DNA from: Vreelandella arcis
Lineage (GTDB): Bacteria; Pseudomonadota; Gammaproteobacteria; Pseudomonadales; Halomonadaceae
Assembly (NCBI RefSeq): GCF_900103865.1
Contig: NZ_FNII01000002.1
Span: forward strand, 62,001-126,000
Reading direction: 5' to 3'
Length of the DNA stretch: 64,000 bases
How positions within the stretch are numbered: position 1 is the stretch's first letter; every line of letters starts with the position of its first letter. Of this stretch, positions 1 through 9,343 are shown piece after piece. Made by a program: the position numbers and the translations under genes. The notes below the pieces were generated by a model. It was given only the letters and a program-made list of their open reading frames with translations, made no database searches and was not told where the DNA came from.

Positions 1-1993
1 CCAGGCGGCTGAGTTCATTCAGCGTTCTGGTGGCAGCCTCGATGTCCTGCATGACCGCGCTTTCGGTAACCTCCAGGCTGACTTGATCTGCTGCGAGATG
101 GTAACGCGCTAATAACTCGGCTAGCTGCCTGGGGAGTTCGGCATCGGTGACGTCGCTGGCGGATAAGTTGACCGCTACGCTGACTCGGTGGCCTTGCTGT
201 TGCCACTCATGGAGTTGGGCTGTGACGTGCTCAAGCATCCACTGGCTGAGCTGGCGAATATTGCCCGAGCGCTCGGCTAGGCTAATAAATTCATCCGGGG
301 GGACAAAACCAAGCGAGGGATGCCGCCAGCGCATCAGTGCTTCGAACTGGCAAACTTGGCCGTTATGCGTGGCTATTTTGGGCTGATAGGCCATCCATAG
401 TTCGTTATTGCTCACGGCATCACGAAGGTCGTGAATCAGCGTCAACTGGCGCAGGTGGCGTTCGTCCTGTCCCTCAACGTAACGCTGGTGGGCATCTTGA
501 TGATGACGCGCCGAGTCCAGCGCGATATCGGCGCGCCGCAGCAGTAACTGAGCGCTGTCACCGTGGTCGGGGTAGCTCACTTCTCCAACGGCCAGGGAAA
601 GGCTTATCAATGATTTATCCAGGTCGATGGGCTGAGATAGCGCTTGGCGTGTCCGGGTATGCCAATCGAGGGGCGCATTAGGCATATCCAAGAGCAATAA
701 AAACTCATCACTTGCCAGGCGGTAGGCGGATTGAACGGGCGGTTTAAGCCCCTGCAGGCGCTGGGCCAGCCTCACCAGTACGTGATCGCCCAGCGCATAG
801 CCGAAGGTGTCGTTAATGCTGCGAAAGTCTTTAATTGCCAGGCGCAGCAAGGTAAACGGGTGGCGGGCTTGGATGCGCCGGTTGATGTCTTCCAGTGCGC
901 TGATCCGGTTGGGTAGGTCGGTCAATAGGTCGTGGCGCGACTGATGGCGCAGGGTTGCCTCGCGTTGCGCAATATCGTCTTGCATTGAGCGCAGCGTATT
1001 GGCGAGCAGGCCCGTCTCGCTGCGGGGCGACTCTGAGGGTAAGGCTGTGACGTGCTCGCCCTGACCAATCCGTTTAGCGGCGTCGGCCAGCGCGACAAGC
1101 GGGCGGCTGATGCTCCGGGCACTCCAGGCGGCCAGGGCAAGCGTAAACAGTAAAATAAGTGCCACGATACCTAGCAGCTGCCATTGTAGATCGTCGTAGG
1201 CGGCCAATAATTCGTTGCGCGACAGCTGAATGAGCGCAAAGGTCTGGTTTTGTGAGTCGCGATACAGCGTGCTGGCGTAGGTTAGATAGCGATCGTCAGG
1301 GGTCATCTGGCTGGTTTGCGAGTAAGCCCCTCCCATGACGGCGTTGCCAAGCTGGCTAAGCTCCTGGGCTTCGGTTTGCAGGTATGAACTGGTGAGGTAG
1401 GTCAGTGTTTGTGGCGTTGCGTAATTGACCACGCTTATTTCAAGGCCGGTAAGCGAATGGATTTCTTCGACCACGGCGTCGTCGATCAAAAAGCCCATGC
1501 CCACCCAGCCAATCACGTTAGGTGCATAAACGGGCAACAAGACGAACTCGTAGGGCTGACCATCAGCGATCACCACGCTGACCGCAGAGCCCTGTTGGCG
1601 GGCTGTCTCAAACAAAGCGGGGAAGGGCATGGGTGTTTGCGCAGGATGGTGGCTGCTAGCCAGCAGTTGGCCGTCTAGATCACTCAGCAGCACGATATCA
1701 GCATCAGCCCGGTCGCCGTGGTTGGCTAATACCGATTGAAGCGTCACGTTATCCTGCGATGACACGGCACTTTTAAAACCAAAATCATCCGCCAGAATCG
1801 CCACGTTGTCGCGTAACTGATCGCCGCGGTTTTCGAGCAGTTGGTTGAGCACGCGGGCACCAACCTCAAGACGCTGGTTGCCTTTGGCTAGCGCGTCTTG
1901 CTGGGTGGCGTGTAAAAACGCGAGGCCGGTGGCCAGTTGTGAGACCACCACTACGGTTAACAGCACGAGCATCAGGCGGGTACGAAAGCGCAT
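1..1993 (-). CDS. Membrane sensor with degenerate GGDEF and intact EAL domain (c-di-GMP phosphodiesterase), C-terminus cut off by window edge
   Basis: An open frame runs from an ATG at 1993 to the window edge (664 codons visible) without a stop. Residues about 8-28 and 268-287 are membrane helices flanking a periplasmic region that looks like a double-Cache sensor; a HAMP-like segment follows the second helix. In the GGDEF domain the signature is ASDEF (residues 427-431), so cyclase activity is probably lost. The EAL domain keeps EALMRW (E551), VNLSA and LEVTES, the metal- and substrate-binding motifs of active phosphodiesterases. The likely role is hydrolysis of c-di-GMP in response to a periplasmic signal; the signal is unknown. 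The gene lies 36 bp downstream of a cupredoxin-like gene on the same strand, so the two are probably cotranscribed. The end of the EAL domain is outside the window. Confidence 0.9.
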   Translation of the reverse strand, partial: MRFRTRLMLVLLTVVVVSQLATGLAFLHATQQDALAKGNQRLEVGARVLNQLLENRGDQLRDNVAILADDFGFKSAVSSQDNVTLQSVLANHGDRADADIVLLSDLDGQLLASSHHPAQTPMPFPALFETARQQGSAVSVVIADGQPYEFVLLPVYAPNVIGWVGMGFLIDDAVVEEIHSLTGLEISVVNYATPQTLTYLTSSYLQTEAQELSQLGNAVMGGAYSQTSQMTPDDRYLTYASTLYRDSQNQTFALIQLSRNELLAAYDDLQWQLLGIVALILLFTLALAAWSARSISRPLVALADAAKRIGQGEHVTALPSESPRSETGLLANTLRSMQDDIAQREATLRHQSRHDLLTDLPNRISALEDINRRIQARHPFTLLRLAIKDFRSINDTFGYALGDHVLVRLAQRLQGLKPPVQSAYRLASDEFLLLLDMPNAPLDWHTRTRQALSQPIDLDKSLISLSLAVGEVSYPDHGDSAQLLLRRADIALDSARHHQDAHQRYVEGQDERHLRQLTLIHDLRDAVSNNELWMAYQPKIATHNGQVCQFEALMRWRHPSLGFVPPDEFISLAERSGNIRQLSQWMLEHVTAQLHEWQQQGHRVSVAVNLSASDVTDAELPRQLAELLARYHLAADQVSLEVTESAVMQDIEAATRTLNELSRL

Positions 1994-2029
1994 GTTCTTG
2001 TTACCGGATCCTTAGCCTGTCGCTAGGCA

Positions 2030-2701
2030 CTAGGTGGCCTCTTGAAAACGTTGTTGTAGCGGAGATGGTTCTTGGGGTGGCTGCGGCGTTGCGTTCAATT
2101 CCAAAGGCACCGATAAGTGCTGCGACGACTCTATTTGGCCTTCCCACCAGCGCTGATGACTATCGTGAAGCCCCTTGTGCCATACTTTTACCTGATGTTG
2201 GCCGGCAGGCAGCGACGGCAGGGTAACTTGCCCAGTGCTATCGGTCAGGGCAAAGAAGGGCGCGTCGCTGACCACAATAAACGCCTGCATATGGTCGTGG
2301 ATATTGCACCCCAACACCACGACACCCGCCTGATCAAACATGACCGGGGGAGGGGTTTCCTGCAGATAGAGGTTGAGGTCAAAGGTTTTGGCCGGTGAAA
2401 ACGAATATACGTGATGGCGGGTAATGTCCTCATTGGGAAAAGCGACCTGGCTATTAACTGGCACCGCTAAGACATTGGGATGAAACGCCGCGTCACGTTG
2501 GGAAATACGTTTCACGGTAGTATTCGGTGAATCGGTACGCGGGAAATAGACCTCAACGACGGCATTGGATAGCGGGTGGCCATCGGCGTTAGACACGCTA
2601 ATACGGGTATTACTGGCTAAAGAGTCAGCGCTGACGCCAAGCAGTGCTAGCGGCATGGCGCAGCACAATACAACCAGTATTCCACGTTTAAAAAACGCCA
2701 T
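2030..2701 (-). CDS. Secreted cupredoxin-like protein (often annotated 'methylamine utilization protein')
   Basis: The 223-residue protein starts at an ATG preceded by AAAGGTGG. A signal peptide covers roughly residues 1-29. The body has a plastocyanin-like fold signature: His96/His97 in a RHHVYSF segment and a GCNIHDHM segment (Cys132, His135, His137, Met138) could supply a type 1 copper site. A short carboxypeptidase-regulatory-like beta domain follows (about 150-200), then a Pro/Gln-rich tail. Proteins of this type carry the name 'methylamine utilization protein', but nothing here links it to methylamine: no mau genes are nearby. It sits immediately upstream of the EAL sensor gene, suggesting it works with that sensor in the periplasm. 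Copper binding is inferred from motif residues only. Confidence 0.75.
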   Translation of the reverse strand: MAFFKRGILVVLCCAMPLALLGVSADSLASNTRISVSNADGHPLSNAVVEVYFPRTDSPNTTVKRISQRDAAFHPNVLAVPVNSQVAFPNEDITRHHVYSFSPAKTFDLNLYLQETPPPVMFDQAGVVVLGCNIHDHMQAFIVVSDAPFFALTDSTGQVTLPSLPAGQHQVKVWHKGLHDSHQRWWEGQIESSQHLSVPLELNATPQPPQEPSPLQQRFQEAT

Positions 2702-2820
2702 AGGCCACCTTTATCACTAAAGCCAGATGCTGAGGTCACCATCATGCGAGTTTATGCCAGGAAAGTCATGCGCCTTCATTAACGCTAGACTCACAGATTT
2801 GTCTTATGCGGGGATCAGGC

Positions 2821-3402
2821 TTATCGCCAGTGATCACGCCAAGCGTGCATTACCCGCTCAGGATACCAAGTGTCGCCTAAGCTGCCGTTATAACGCGCCA
2901 AGGCACGGGTAAAGTCGCCTTGTTCCATGGCGAGGTAGTGGGCAAGGATAGTGCAGCCGTAGCGCAGATTACGGGTTGGATCGCTTAAGTCGTCCGTCGG
3001 CAAGCCCAGTTCTTCCATCCAAAACGGCATGATCTGCATGAGACCCACGGCACCAGCCGATGACACCGCATCGGCATCAAACGCGCTTTCCACATGAATT
3101 AATGCCAGCACCACATCCGGCGGAAGACCTGCAAGCTGCGCCTCTTGATGCACCTGGGTTAACAGCGCGCGGCGCTTGTCAGGGTCTGGGATAAAGGCAG
3201 CTAACGGCGTATCCATGCGCTGTCGCCACTGGCGGGCGAGCCACTGCTGCTGGGGTGTTTGTTGTTGCTGATAGGTGTCGGCCAAGGTCTGACGCAGCGA
3301 CGAAGGCAAAGACGCCGCCAACGTCACCGGACTGATGCAAAGTGCACTGACGACCAGGTAGGCCGTCAGCGCCTTGGCGATAGTGCCTTTAGCACGGCAC
3401 AC
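2821..3402 (-). CDS. Small secreted lytic transglycosylase (SLT domain)
   Basis: The frame stays open further upstream into proS, but the family-like part begins near a GTG at 3402, 7 bp past the proS stop, giving 193 residues. Residues 1-30 form a signal peptide. The SLT domain occupies about 85-190, with the catalytic Glu105 in ALIHVES and the conserved GAVGLMQIMP motif, then the ARYNGS segment typical of the family. It should cleave the glycan strand of peptidoglycan in the periplasm. It appears to be cotranscribed downstream of proS. The start codon is uncertain because no strong ribosome binding site is seen. Confidence 0.8.
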   Translation of the reverse strand: MCRAKGTIAKALTAYLVVSALCISPVTLAASLPSSLRQTLADTYQQQQTPQQQWLARQWRQRMDTPLAAFIPDPDKRRALLTQVHQEAQLAGLPPDVVLALIHVESAFDADAVSSAGAVGLMQIMPFWMEELGLPTDDLSDPTRNLRYGCTILAHYLAMEQGDFTRALARYNGSLGDTWYPERVMHAWRDHWR

Positions 3403-3409
3403 CCCGCTG

Positions 3410-5146
3410 TTATACGGCGGTAGAGGAAAGACCGGCTTTCTCACGCAAAAAATTAATAATTTGCTCGGCGGGTACCATGGTGGCGTCGCTGTCACGACGT
3501 CCCTTGTATTCCAACTCGCCGTTATCCAAACCGCGGTCGCCAATCACGAGCCGGTGCGGTACGCCCATGAGTTCGAGGTCGGCAAACTTAACGCCGGGGC
3601 GGGTGTCTCGGTCATCCAACAGCACATCAAGCCCCGCGTTGCTCAGTGCTTGGTAGAGGCGTTCAGACTCCTCCCGAACGCGCTGGGATTTATGCGCGTT
3701 CATAGGCACTAGTGCGACGTGGAAAGGCGCCAGGGCGTTAGGCCAGATAATGCCCGCGTCGTCGTGGTTCTGCTCAATGGCGGCGGCGACCACGCGGGTC
3801 ACGCCAATACCGTAGCAGCCCATCCACGGGTGGCTGGTTTTGCCGTTATCGCCAAGTACCGTGGCGTTCATCGATTCAGAGTATTTTTGACCCAACTGGA
3901 AAACGTGGCCCACTTCAATGCCGCGTTTAATCGCAAGCGTGCCTTTGCCGTCGGGCGAGGGGTCACCTTCGACCACGTTGCGAAGATCCGCCACTTCCGG
4001 CAGCGCGGCGTCGCGCTCCCAGTTGATGCCGAAGTAGTGCTTGCCATCGGTATTAGCGCCTGCGCCAAAGTCGCTCATTAGTGCCACGCTGCGATCGACG
4101 ATAATTGGCATGTCTAGGTTCACTGGGCCTAGCGAACCTGGGCCTGCGCCTACCGCGGCGCGAATTTCTTCTTCGGAGGCCATGGTCAGCGGGGCCGCTA
4201 CTTGGGCAAGGTTTTCTGCTTTGACGTCGTTAAGCTCGTGATCGCCACGTACCAATAGCGCAATTAAACCGCCTTCCGCGGCGTGAACCATCAGCGTTTT
4301 GACGGTTTTTTCAATCGGCAGCTTGAATTGCTCAACCAACGTGGCGATGGTTTTGGCATTCGGTGTATCGACAAGGCGAAGTTCTTCGCTTGGTGCCGCG
4401 CGCTCGGTGTTGCTGCCCAGAGGGGCGGCAAGTGCCTCGGCTTTCTCGATGTTAGCGGCGTAGTCTGACTCGGTGGAGAAGACCACCGCGTCCTCGCCTG
4501 AATCGGCCAGCACCTGAAACTCATGGGAGCCGGTTCCGCCGATGTCGCCGTTGTCAGCTTCGACGGCGCGAAAGTCGAGCCCCAACCGGGTGAAGATCCG
4601 CATGTAGGCGTCATACATCAACTGGTACGAACGCTTAAGCCCAGCCTGGTCGACATCGAATGAGTAGGCGTCCTTCATGATGAATTCACGCGAGCGCATC
4701 ACGCCGAAACGTGGACGGGTCTCATCGCGGAACTTGGTCTGGATCTGGTAGAAGTTGGCCGGCAACTGCTTGTAGCTGGCGATCTCCTTACGCACCAGGT
4801 CGGTGATCACTTCCTCGTGGGTGGGGCCGACGCAGTAGTCGCGGTCATGACGATCCTTGAGGCGCAGCAGCAGGTCGCCGTACTTGTCCCAGCGGCCGGA
4901 CTCCTGCCACAGCTCGGCGGGTTGCACTGCCGGCATCAGTACCTCCTGGGCACCGGCGCGATCCATCTCCTCGCGTACGATGCGCTCCACCTTGCGCAGG
5001 GTCTTCAGGCCTATCGGTAGCCAGGTATAGAGCCCGGAGGTGAGGCGGCGAATCATCCCGGCGCGCAGCATCAGCTGGTGGCTGATGATCTCGGCGTCGG
5101 CCGGGGTTTCTTTTAAAGTGGCAATGAGTAGTTGGCTGGCGCGCAT
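3410..5146 (-). CDS. proS: Prolyl-tRNA synthetase
   Basis: The protein charges tRNA-Pro with proline in the cytoplasm. It closely follows the Escherichia coli ProS pattern: an N-terminal [19 protein letters not shown] start, class II motifs ([44 protein letters not shown]), the editing insertion between motifs 2 and 3 (about residues 225-385) and the anticodon-binding domain at the end. I chose the ATG at 5146 because family members begin MRxSQ; an in-frame ATG at 5158 overlaps the AAGGA sequence that more likely acts as its ribosome binding site. The length (578 residues) is normal for the editing-competent bacterial type. A lytic transglycosylase gene follows directly. Confidence 0.97.
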   Translation of the reverse strand: MRASQLLIATLKETPADAEIISHQLMLRAGMIRRLTSGLYTWLPIGLKTLRKVERIVREEMDRAGAQEVLMPAVQPAELWQESGRWDKYGDLLLRLKDRHDRDYCVGPTHEEVITDLVRKEIASYKQLPANFYQIQTKFRDETRPRFGVMRSREFIMKDAYSFDVDQAGLKRSYQLMYDAYMRIFTRLGLDFRAVEADNGDIGGTGSHEFQVLADSGEDAVVFSTESDYAANIEKAEALAAPLGSNTERAAPSEELRLVDTPNAKTIATLVEQFKLPIEKTVKTLMVHAAEGGLIALLVRGDHELNDVKAENLAQVAAPLTMASEEEIRAAVGAGPGSLGPVNLDMPIIVDRSVALMSDFGAGANTDGKHYFGINWERDAALPEVADLRNVVEGDPSPDGKGTLAIKRGIEVGHVFQLGQKYSESMNATVLGDNGKTSHPWMGCYGIGVTRVVAAAIEQNHDDAGIIWPNALAPFHVALVPMNAHKSQRVREESERLYQALSNAGLDVLLDDRDTRPGVKFADLELMGVPHRLVIGDRGLDNGELEYKGRRDSDATMVPAEQIINFLREKAGLSSTAV

Positions 5147-5250
5147 GGGCGATAGCATTCCTTGGTGAAGGGGACGGACCCGTTATCGTTCGTTTGGGCA
5201 TTGTAAGGCCAAGCGGGTAAGGCGGCAAAATTGCGCCTTGAATAGCCGCG

Positions 5251-5278
5251 CTGACTTGATCGTGCGGTGTGCTAGAAT
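5251..5278 (+). promoter_or_regulatory. Candidate sigma70 promoter for the lipoprotein gene
   Basis: A TAGAAT -10 box at 5273-5278 lies 50 bp before the start codon at 5329, with a weak CTGACT -35 element 16 bp upstream. It lies in the divergent region between proS and the lipoprotein gene. It was judged by eye only. Confidence 0.35.
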
Positions 5279-5328
5279 CATCGCGTTTTGACCCTAGATA
5301 ACATAGATTAATAACGGGGAGACCCTGC

Positions 5329-5763
5329 ATGCAACGGACAGTCAAACGGTGGTTGAAAGGCGTTGTCATCGGCGTCACGGTTATTGCCATTAGCGGCTGC
5401 GGGACGATTTTTCATCCAGAACGCAAAGGCCAGATGAGCGGTGATATTGATCCTGCTGTCGCGGCCGCTAATGGCGTTGGATTGCTGTTCTTTATTGTGC
5501 CGGGGGTGATTGCCTACGCGGTGGATTTTTCTAATGGCACGATCTACCTGCCCAGCCGCACCAGCAGTGAGATCGAGACAAAGCCATGGGACGACAACAT
5601 GGACGTTGCTGCGTTGGAAAAGCTATTGTCTGAGCAGGCAGGACAGCCGGTAACCGTGGAAAGTGAGCTATTGATGGTTGAGGAGGTCGATAGTCTAGAC
5701 GAGGCGCTGGCCATGGTGCGTATGTCAGGGGTTAGGGATGTCGACCGTTTAGCGACCATGTAA
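5329..5763 (+). CDS. Small lipoprotein of unknown function (YceK/YidQ-like)
   Basis: The 144-residue protein has a basic start and a hydrophobic stretch ending in the lipobox-like ISGC (Cys24), so it should be lipid-anchored. The GTIFHPERKGQ and GLLFFIVPGVIAYAVDFSNGTIYLP segments resemble the DUF1375 (YceK/YidQ) lipoproteins, some of which carry the mistaken name polyribonucleotide nucleotidyltransferase. A hydrophobic stretch at about 47-66 may span or touch the membrane. The remainder is acidic. It is a single gene, divergent from proS. The function is unknown. Confidence 0.7.
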   Translation: MQRTVKRWLKGVVIGVTVIAISGCGTIFHPERKGQMSGDIDPAVAAANGVGLLFFIVPGVIAYAVDFSNGTIYLPSRTSSEIETKPWDDNMDVAALEKLLSEQAGQPVTVESELLMVEEVDSLDEALAMVRMSGVRDVDRLATM

Positions 5764-5842
5764 GCATTGCACAATATTCAATTAAACCCGCCGTCATTGT
5801 GCGCATATCACGCAGTGACGGCGCCCCCTTTTAGCCAGATTG

Positions 5843-7258
5843 TTATGTGTATTGTGAGGGATTAGGTTCCGTGGGGAAGCGTGGCGGATGGGCTTCCATA
5901 AAGGCGTGGCAGGCACGTAGCACCCTAACGTCGTCGTACTTACCGCCCGCCAGCTGAAAACCTACCGGTAATCCGTTATCGGTAAATCCGCAGGGTACCG
6001 AGGCAGCGGGTTGCTGGCTTAGATTAAAAGGGTATGAGAAAGGTGCCCATTCCTCCCAATCGCGCATGCCGCTACCCGGCGGGACTTCTTGGTTCACCTC
6101 GAAGGGTAAAACGCTTACTGCAGGCGTCATGATCAGATGATACTGCTGATTGAAATGCTCAAGCTGTCTGGTGAGCAAGGCCCTTTCCGATAGCGCACGG
6201 AATAGGTCAAGTGCGCTCCATGCTTCGGCCTTTCGGGCATTGGTGGCCATTCCGGGATCCAGTTGCTCGCGCTGGGATTGATCCAATTGCTGCCATTGGT
6301 AGAGCGAGGCGGTAAACCAGATTTTACGAAAGATATCTAGCGGCGATGAGAATCCTGGGTCTATCTCGACAATCTCGGCACCCAAGGCTTCCATTTTAAG
6401 AGCCGCTTCTTTGACCCGTCTGGCGATTTGCGGGTCAACACTGGCGTAGCCTAAGTCTTTTGAGTAGGCGATGCGCAGCCCTTTGATACCTTTGTCTAAG
6501 TCGACCCCCCAGCAATCGGGCTGACCGCGAGTGGCGTAGGGGTCGCGGTAGTTATATCGCCCCATGACATTGAGCATGCTTACCGCGTCACGGACCGAGC
6601 GTGTTAACGGGCCAAGGTGCGAAAGGGTAGGCTCTTGGGCTGGCGGCCACTGGGGAGTCCAGCCAAAGGTCGGTTTGAAGCCAAATACCCCGGTAAAAGC
6701 AGCGGGGATGCGGATCGAGCCCCCCGAATCGCCGCCTTGGTGGAGCACCCCCATGTTAAGCGCGGCTGCCACCGCTGCGCCGCCGGATGAGCCCCCAGGG
6801 GTAAGTTGCGTATTCCAAGGGTTGTAGGTGGCCCCGAAAACGCGATTGTCGGTGACAGCCTTCCAGCCAAACTCAGGTGTGTTGGTTTTGCCTAGAAAAA
6901 TCGCGCCTGCATCGCGAAGCATTTGGGCAGGCGGCGCGTCCGTGTCACAGGACGCTATTGGGGACGTTAATGAACCCGAGTGGCAGGGCATGCCGGCTAC
7001 CTGGGTCAGATCCTTCATCGACACCGGGATGCCGTCGATAGCGCTGAGCGGTTTGCCTTGCTCCCAACGCTTTGCCGATGCTTTCGCCGCTTCTTCAGCG
7101 CCTTCCGCATCAACGTAAACATAGGCGTTGACTGCTTCGTTAAAACGGTCGATGCGAGCCAAAGCAGCACGGGTGGCGTCCAGGGGGGACGCTTGGCGCG
7201 ATTCGAAAAGCCGTCTCAGGGTTTGCGCATCCATGATCCCCAGATCCGTATCGCTCAT
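5843..7258 (-). CDS. Amidase (amidase signature family)
   Basis: The protein is an amide hydrolase with the Ser-cisSer-Lys triad: Lys in PVSMKDL, the GGSSGGAAVAAA signature and the nucleophile region GGDSGGSIRIPA. It has 471 residues when started at the ATG at 7258, which has an AAGGGGAG ribosome binding site 5 bp upstream; an in-frame start at 7300 has none. The frame ends at 5843. The substrate cannot be read from the sequence; GatA is excluded by the lack of gatB/gatC neighbours and by divergent flanking sequence. It is transcribed alone, between a lipoprotein gene and a GDPD gene. Confidence 0.88.
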   Translation of the reverse strand: MSDTDLGIMDAQTLRRLFESRQASPLDATRAALARIDRFNEAVNAYVYVDAEGAEEAAKASAKRWEQGKPLSAIDGIPVSMKDLTQVAGMPCHSGSLTSPIASCDTDAPPAQMLRDAGAIFLGKTNTPEFGWKAVTDNRVFGATYNPWNTQLTPGGSSGGAAVAAALNMGVLHQGGDSGGSIRIPAAFTGVFGFKPTFGWTPQWPPAQEPTLSHLGPLTRSVRDAVSMLNVMGRYNYRDPYATRGQPDCWGVDLDKGIKGLRIAYSKDLGYASVDPQIARRVKEAALKMEALGAEIVEIDPGFSSPLDIFRKIWFTASLYQWQQLDQSQREQLDPGMATNARKAEAWSALDLFRALSERALLTRQLEHFNQQYHLIMTPAVSVLPFEVNQEVPPGSGMRDWEEWAPFSYPFNLSQQPAASVPCGFTDNGLPVGFQLAGGKYDDVRVLRACHAFMEAHPPRFPTEPNPSQYT

Positions 7259-7365
7259 TCCACTCCCCTTGTTGATGATCGCCCTTGTTGATAATCGCAT
7301 TTATCTAGCGAGATAACCCGCTGAGAGTTAATAGCTCAAGCGATCACTCTCTAAGCGTAGGCAAG

Positions 7366-8166
7366 CTAGCCAGGCTTGCCAAATGGATGCGATGGAAGGG
7401 ACGCCGTGACAGTGGATGTCGCTAAATAACGCCGAAATAGTTCCGGTTCATCGGTGATGGCGCTGGCAGCCCCCCACGACCAAAGCGGATGGAAGGCGTT
7501 GGGATCGTTGGGCGTATAGCACAGTAGTGCATAGCCCGCCTGCCGAATGGCCGCCGCTTGGGCAGGCTTTAAACGTCCCCAATGGGCATGAATGCTGAAA
7601 GCATCGATTTCACGACCTTGGGCTTGCCAGTCTTTGGGCAGCCGGTTGAACAGCATGCCCAGCGCTAGGCGCTCCGGCTTGGCAAACGTGCGGCTATGGC
7701 GCAGCGCCAATCTATCAAAAGATGACAGCACAAGCCGTTCGGTGGGCAGTGCTTCCAGCACGATTGGCACGACACGTTCCACCAGTGCGATGGGATCATG
7801 GCCGCGACTGACTTTAAGTTCAAGGTTGACGCCCATCTCCAGTTCGTTAAGCAGCGCAAGCATGGCGTCCAGGCTGGGCATCTTTTCGCCTGCGAATGCA
7901 CTACCAAACCAGCGGCCAACGTCCAACGTTTGTGACTGGGGCCAGTCCATGCGCCGCAGTTTTCCACGTCCGTCAGAGCAGCGGGCTACATCCGCGTCGT
8001 GCCAAATAACGGGGGTGCCGTCTCCCAATAGTTGCACATCGAGCTCGACCCACCGAGCGCCCGCGCGATGGGCGGCGCGCACGGCCGAAAGCGTGTTTTC
8101 CGGAGCCGCGGACGAATAACCGCGATGGGCAATTAAGGTGGGCAGCAAGATTTGTGGGTGCATCAT
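7366..8166 (-). CDS. Glycerophosphodiester phosphodiesterase (GDPD family, UgpQ-like)
   Basis: The 266-residue protein hydrolyses glycerophosphodiesters to glycerol-3-phosphate and an alcohol. The GDPD motifs are present: AHRGYSSAAPENT with its His-Arg and Glu, VELDVQL (metal-binding Glu/Asp), WHDADVARC (catalytic His) and LELK. No signal peptide is seen, so it is probably cytoplasmic like UgpQ. Two adjacent ATG codons at 8166 and 8163 are equivalent candidates. It is divergent from the quinone oxidoreductase gene. The glycerol regulon 12 kb away could use its product, but no direct linkage is seen. Confidence 0.85.
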   Translation of the reverse strand: MMHPQILLPTLIAHRGYSSAAPENTLSAVRAAHRAGARWVELDVQLLGDGTPVIWHDADVARCSDGRGKLRRMDWPQSQTLDVGRWFGSAFAGEKMPSLDAMLALLNELEMGVNLELKVSRGHDPIALVERVVPIVLEALPTERLVLSSFDRLALRHSRTFAKPERLALGMLFNRLPKDWQAQGREIDAFSIHAHWGRLKPAQAAAIRQAGYALLCYTPNDPNAFHPLWSWGAASAITDEPELFRRYLATSTVTASLPSHPFGKPG

Positions 8167-8294
8167 GAACGTTCCGTTAGCCGTCGGCGATCAATATTGC
8201 CTGAGTTTATCATGCGCGTTGTGACAGCCGCGTTGCGCAGCCGTCCCGATAGCGTTAGCGTGCTAGATTCCCCTATAAAAAGGAGCTCCCCCGC

Positions 8295-9272
8295 ATGTCT
8301 CAACGGATTCAGTTTTCTCAAACCGGTGGTTCAGAAGTGCTTGAGCTAGAGGATGTGACCCTGGATGCGCCAGCGGCTGGCGAAGTCCGCATTGCCAACC
8401 AGGCGATTGGCCTTAATTTTATCGATATCTATTTTCGTACCGGGCTTTATCCGGCTCCCTCATTGCCCTCTGGTTTGGGCACCGAAGGCGCGGGCATTGT
8501 CGATGCAGTTGGGGAGGGCGTCACCCACCTGAAAGAAGGTGACCGGGTGGCTTACGCCCAAGGCCCGCTAGGGGCTTACGCCGAGCACCATACGCTCCCC
8601 GCTGCTAAAGTCGTTAAGCTGCCGGACTTTATCGATTTTGAAACTGCCGCGGCCAGTATGCTTAAAGGGCTTACGGTGCAGTATTTGCTGCGCCAAACCT
8701 ACGAGCTGAAGGGCGGTGAAACGATTTTATTCCACGCGGCAGCCGGTGGTGTCGGCTCGATTGCCTGTCAGTGGGCCAAGGCGTTAGGCGTAAAGCTGAT
8801 TGGCACTGTCAGTTCACAAGAAAAAGCCGATTTAGCCATGGCCAACGGTGCCTGGGCGACCATCAACTACACCGAAGAAAATGTGGTGGAGCGCGTACGT
8901 GAGCTAACCAACGGTGAGATGTGCGATGTAGTTTACGACTCGGTGGGTAAAGATACCTGGGAGATGTCGCTGGACTGCCTGAAGCCGCGTTCCTTGATGG
9001 TCAGCTTCGGTAACGCATCCGGCCCGGTCGATGGCGTGAATATCGGCATTCTCAATAAGAAAGGTTCGCTGTTTGTTACCCGCCCAAGTTTGAATGGCTA
9101 CGCGGATACCCGTGAGCGCCTCGAAATGATGTGCGAGGACTTCTTTGCCATGCTGGAAAGCGGCAAGATCCATATCGATGTGGCCAACCGCTACCCGCTT
9201 AAAGAGGTAGGCAAAGCCCAGGACGCGCTGCAACGTCGTCAGACGACCGGCTCCACAGTGTTATTGCCCTAA
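8295..9272 (+). CDS. NADPH:quinone oxidoreductase, zinc-free MDR family (QOR)
   Basis: The 325-residue cytosolic enzyme belongs to the medium-chain dehydrogenase/reductase superfamily, quinone oxidoreductase branch, and should reduce quinones with NADPH. The N-terminal GroES-like domain includes NFIDIYFRTGLYPAP and GTEGAGIVDAVGEGV, and the Rossmann domain has AAAGGVGSIACQWAKALG. No zinc-ligand set is apparent. The start is an ATG with an upstream AGGAG. The gene stands alone; the hairpin following it lies before the opposite TRAP operon end and has its T-run on the minus strand. Confidence 0.9.
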   Translation: MSQRIQFSQTGGSEVLELEDVTLDAPAAGEVRIANQAIGLNFIDIYFRTGLYPAPSLPSGLGTEGAGIVDAVGEGVTHLKEGDRVAYAQGPLGAYAEHHTLPAAKVVKLPDFIDFETAAASMLKGLTVQYLLRQTYELKGGETILFHAAAGGVGSIACQWAKALGVKLIGTVSSQEKADLAMANGAWATINYTEENVVERVRELTNGEMCDVVYDSVGKDTWEMSLDCLKPRSLMVSFGNASGPVDGVNIGILNKKGSLFVTRPSLNGYADTRERLEMMCEDFFAMLESGKIHIDVANRYPLKEVGKAQDALQRRQTTGSTVLLP

Positions 9273-9293
9273 TAGAGTACGTCCTAAACGAAA

Positions 9294-9318
9294 ACCGCCC
9301 TCGCAAGACGAGGGCGGT
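9294..9318 (-). terminator. Intrinsic terminator of the TRAP transporter operon
   Basis: A perfect 10-bp stem (9294-9303 with 9309-9318, CG-rich) with a 5-nt loop is followed on the minus strand by TTTTCGTTT. It lies 25 bp past the end of the dctQM gene. On the plus strand there is no T-run, so it is mainly a minus-strand terminator. Confidence 0.85.
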
Positions 9319-9343
9319 AAAGGGTGCAAACAGTACTCAGTGG

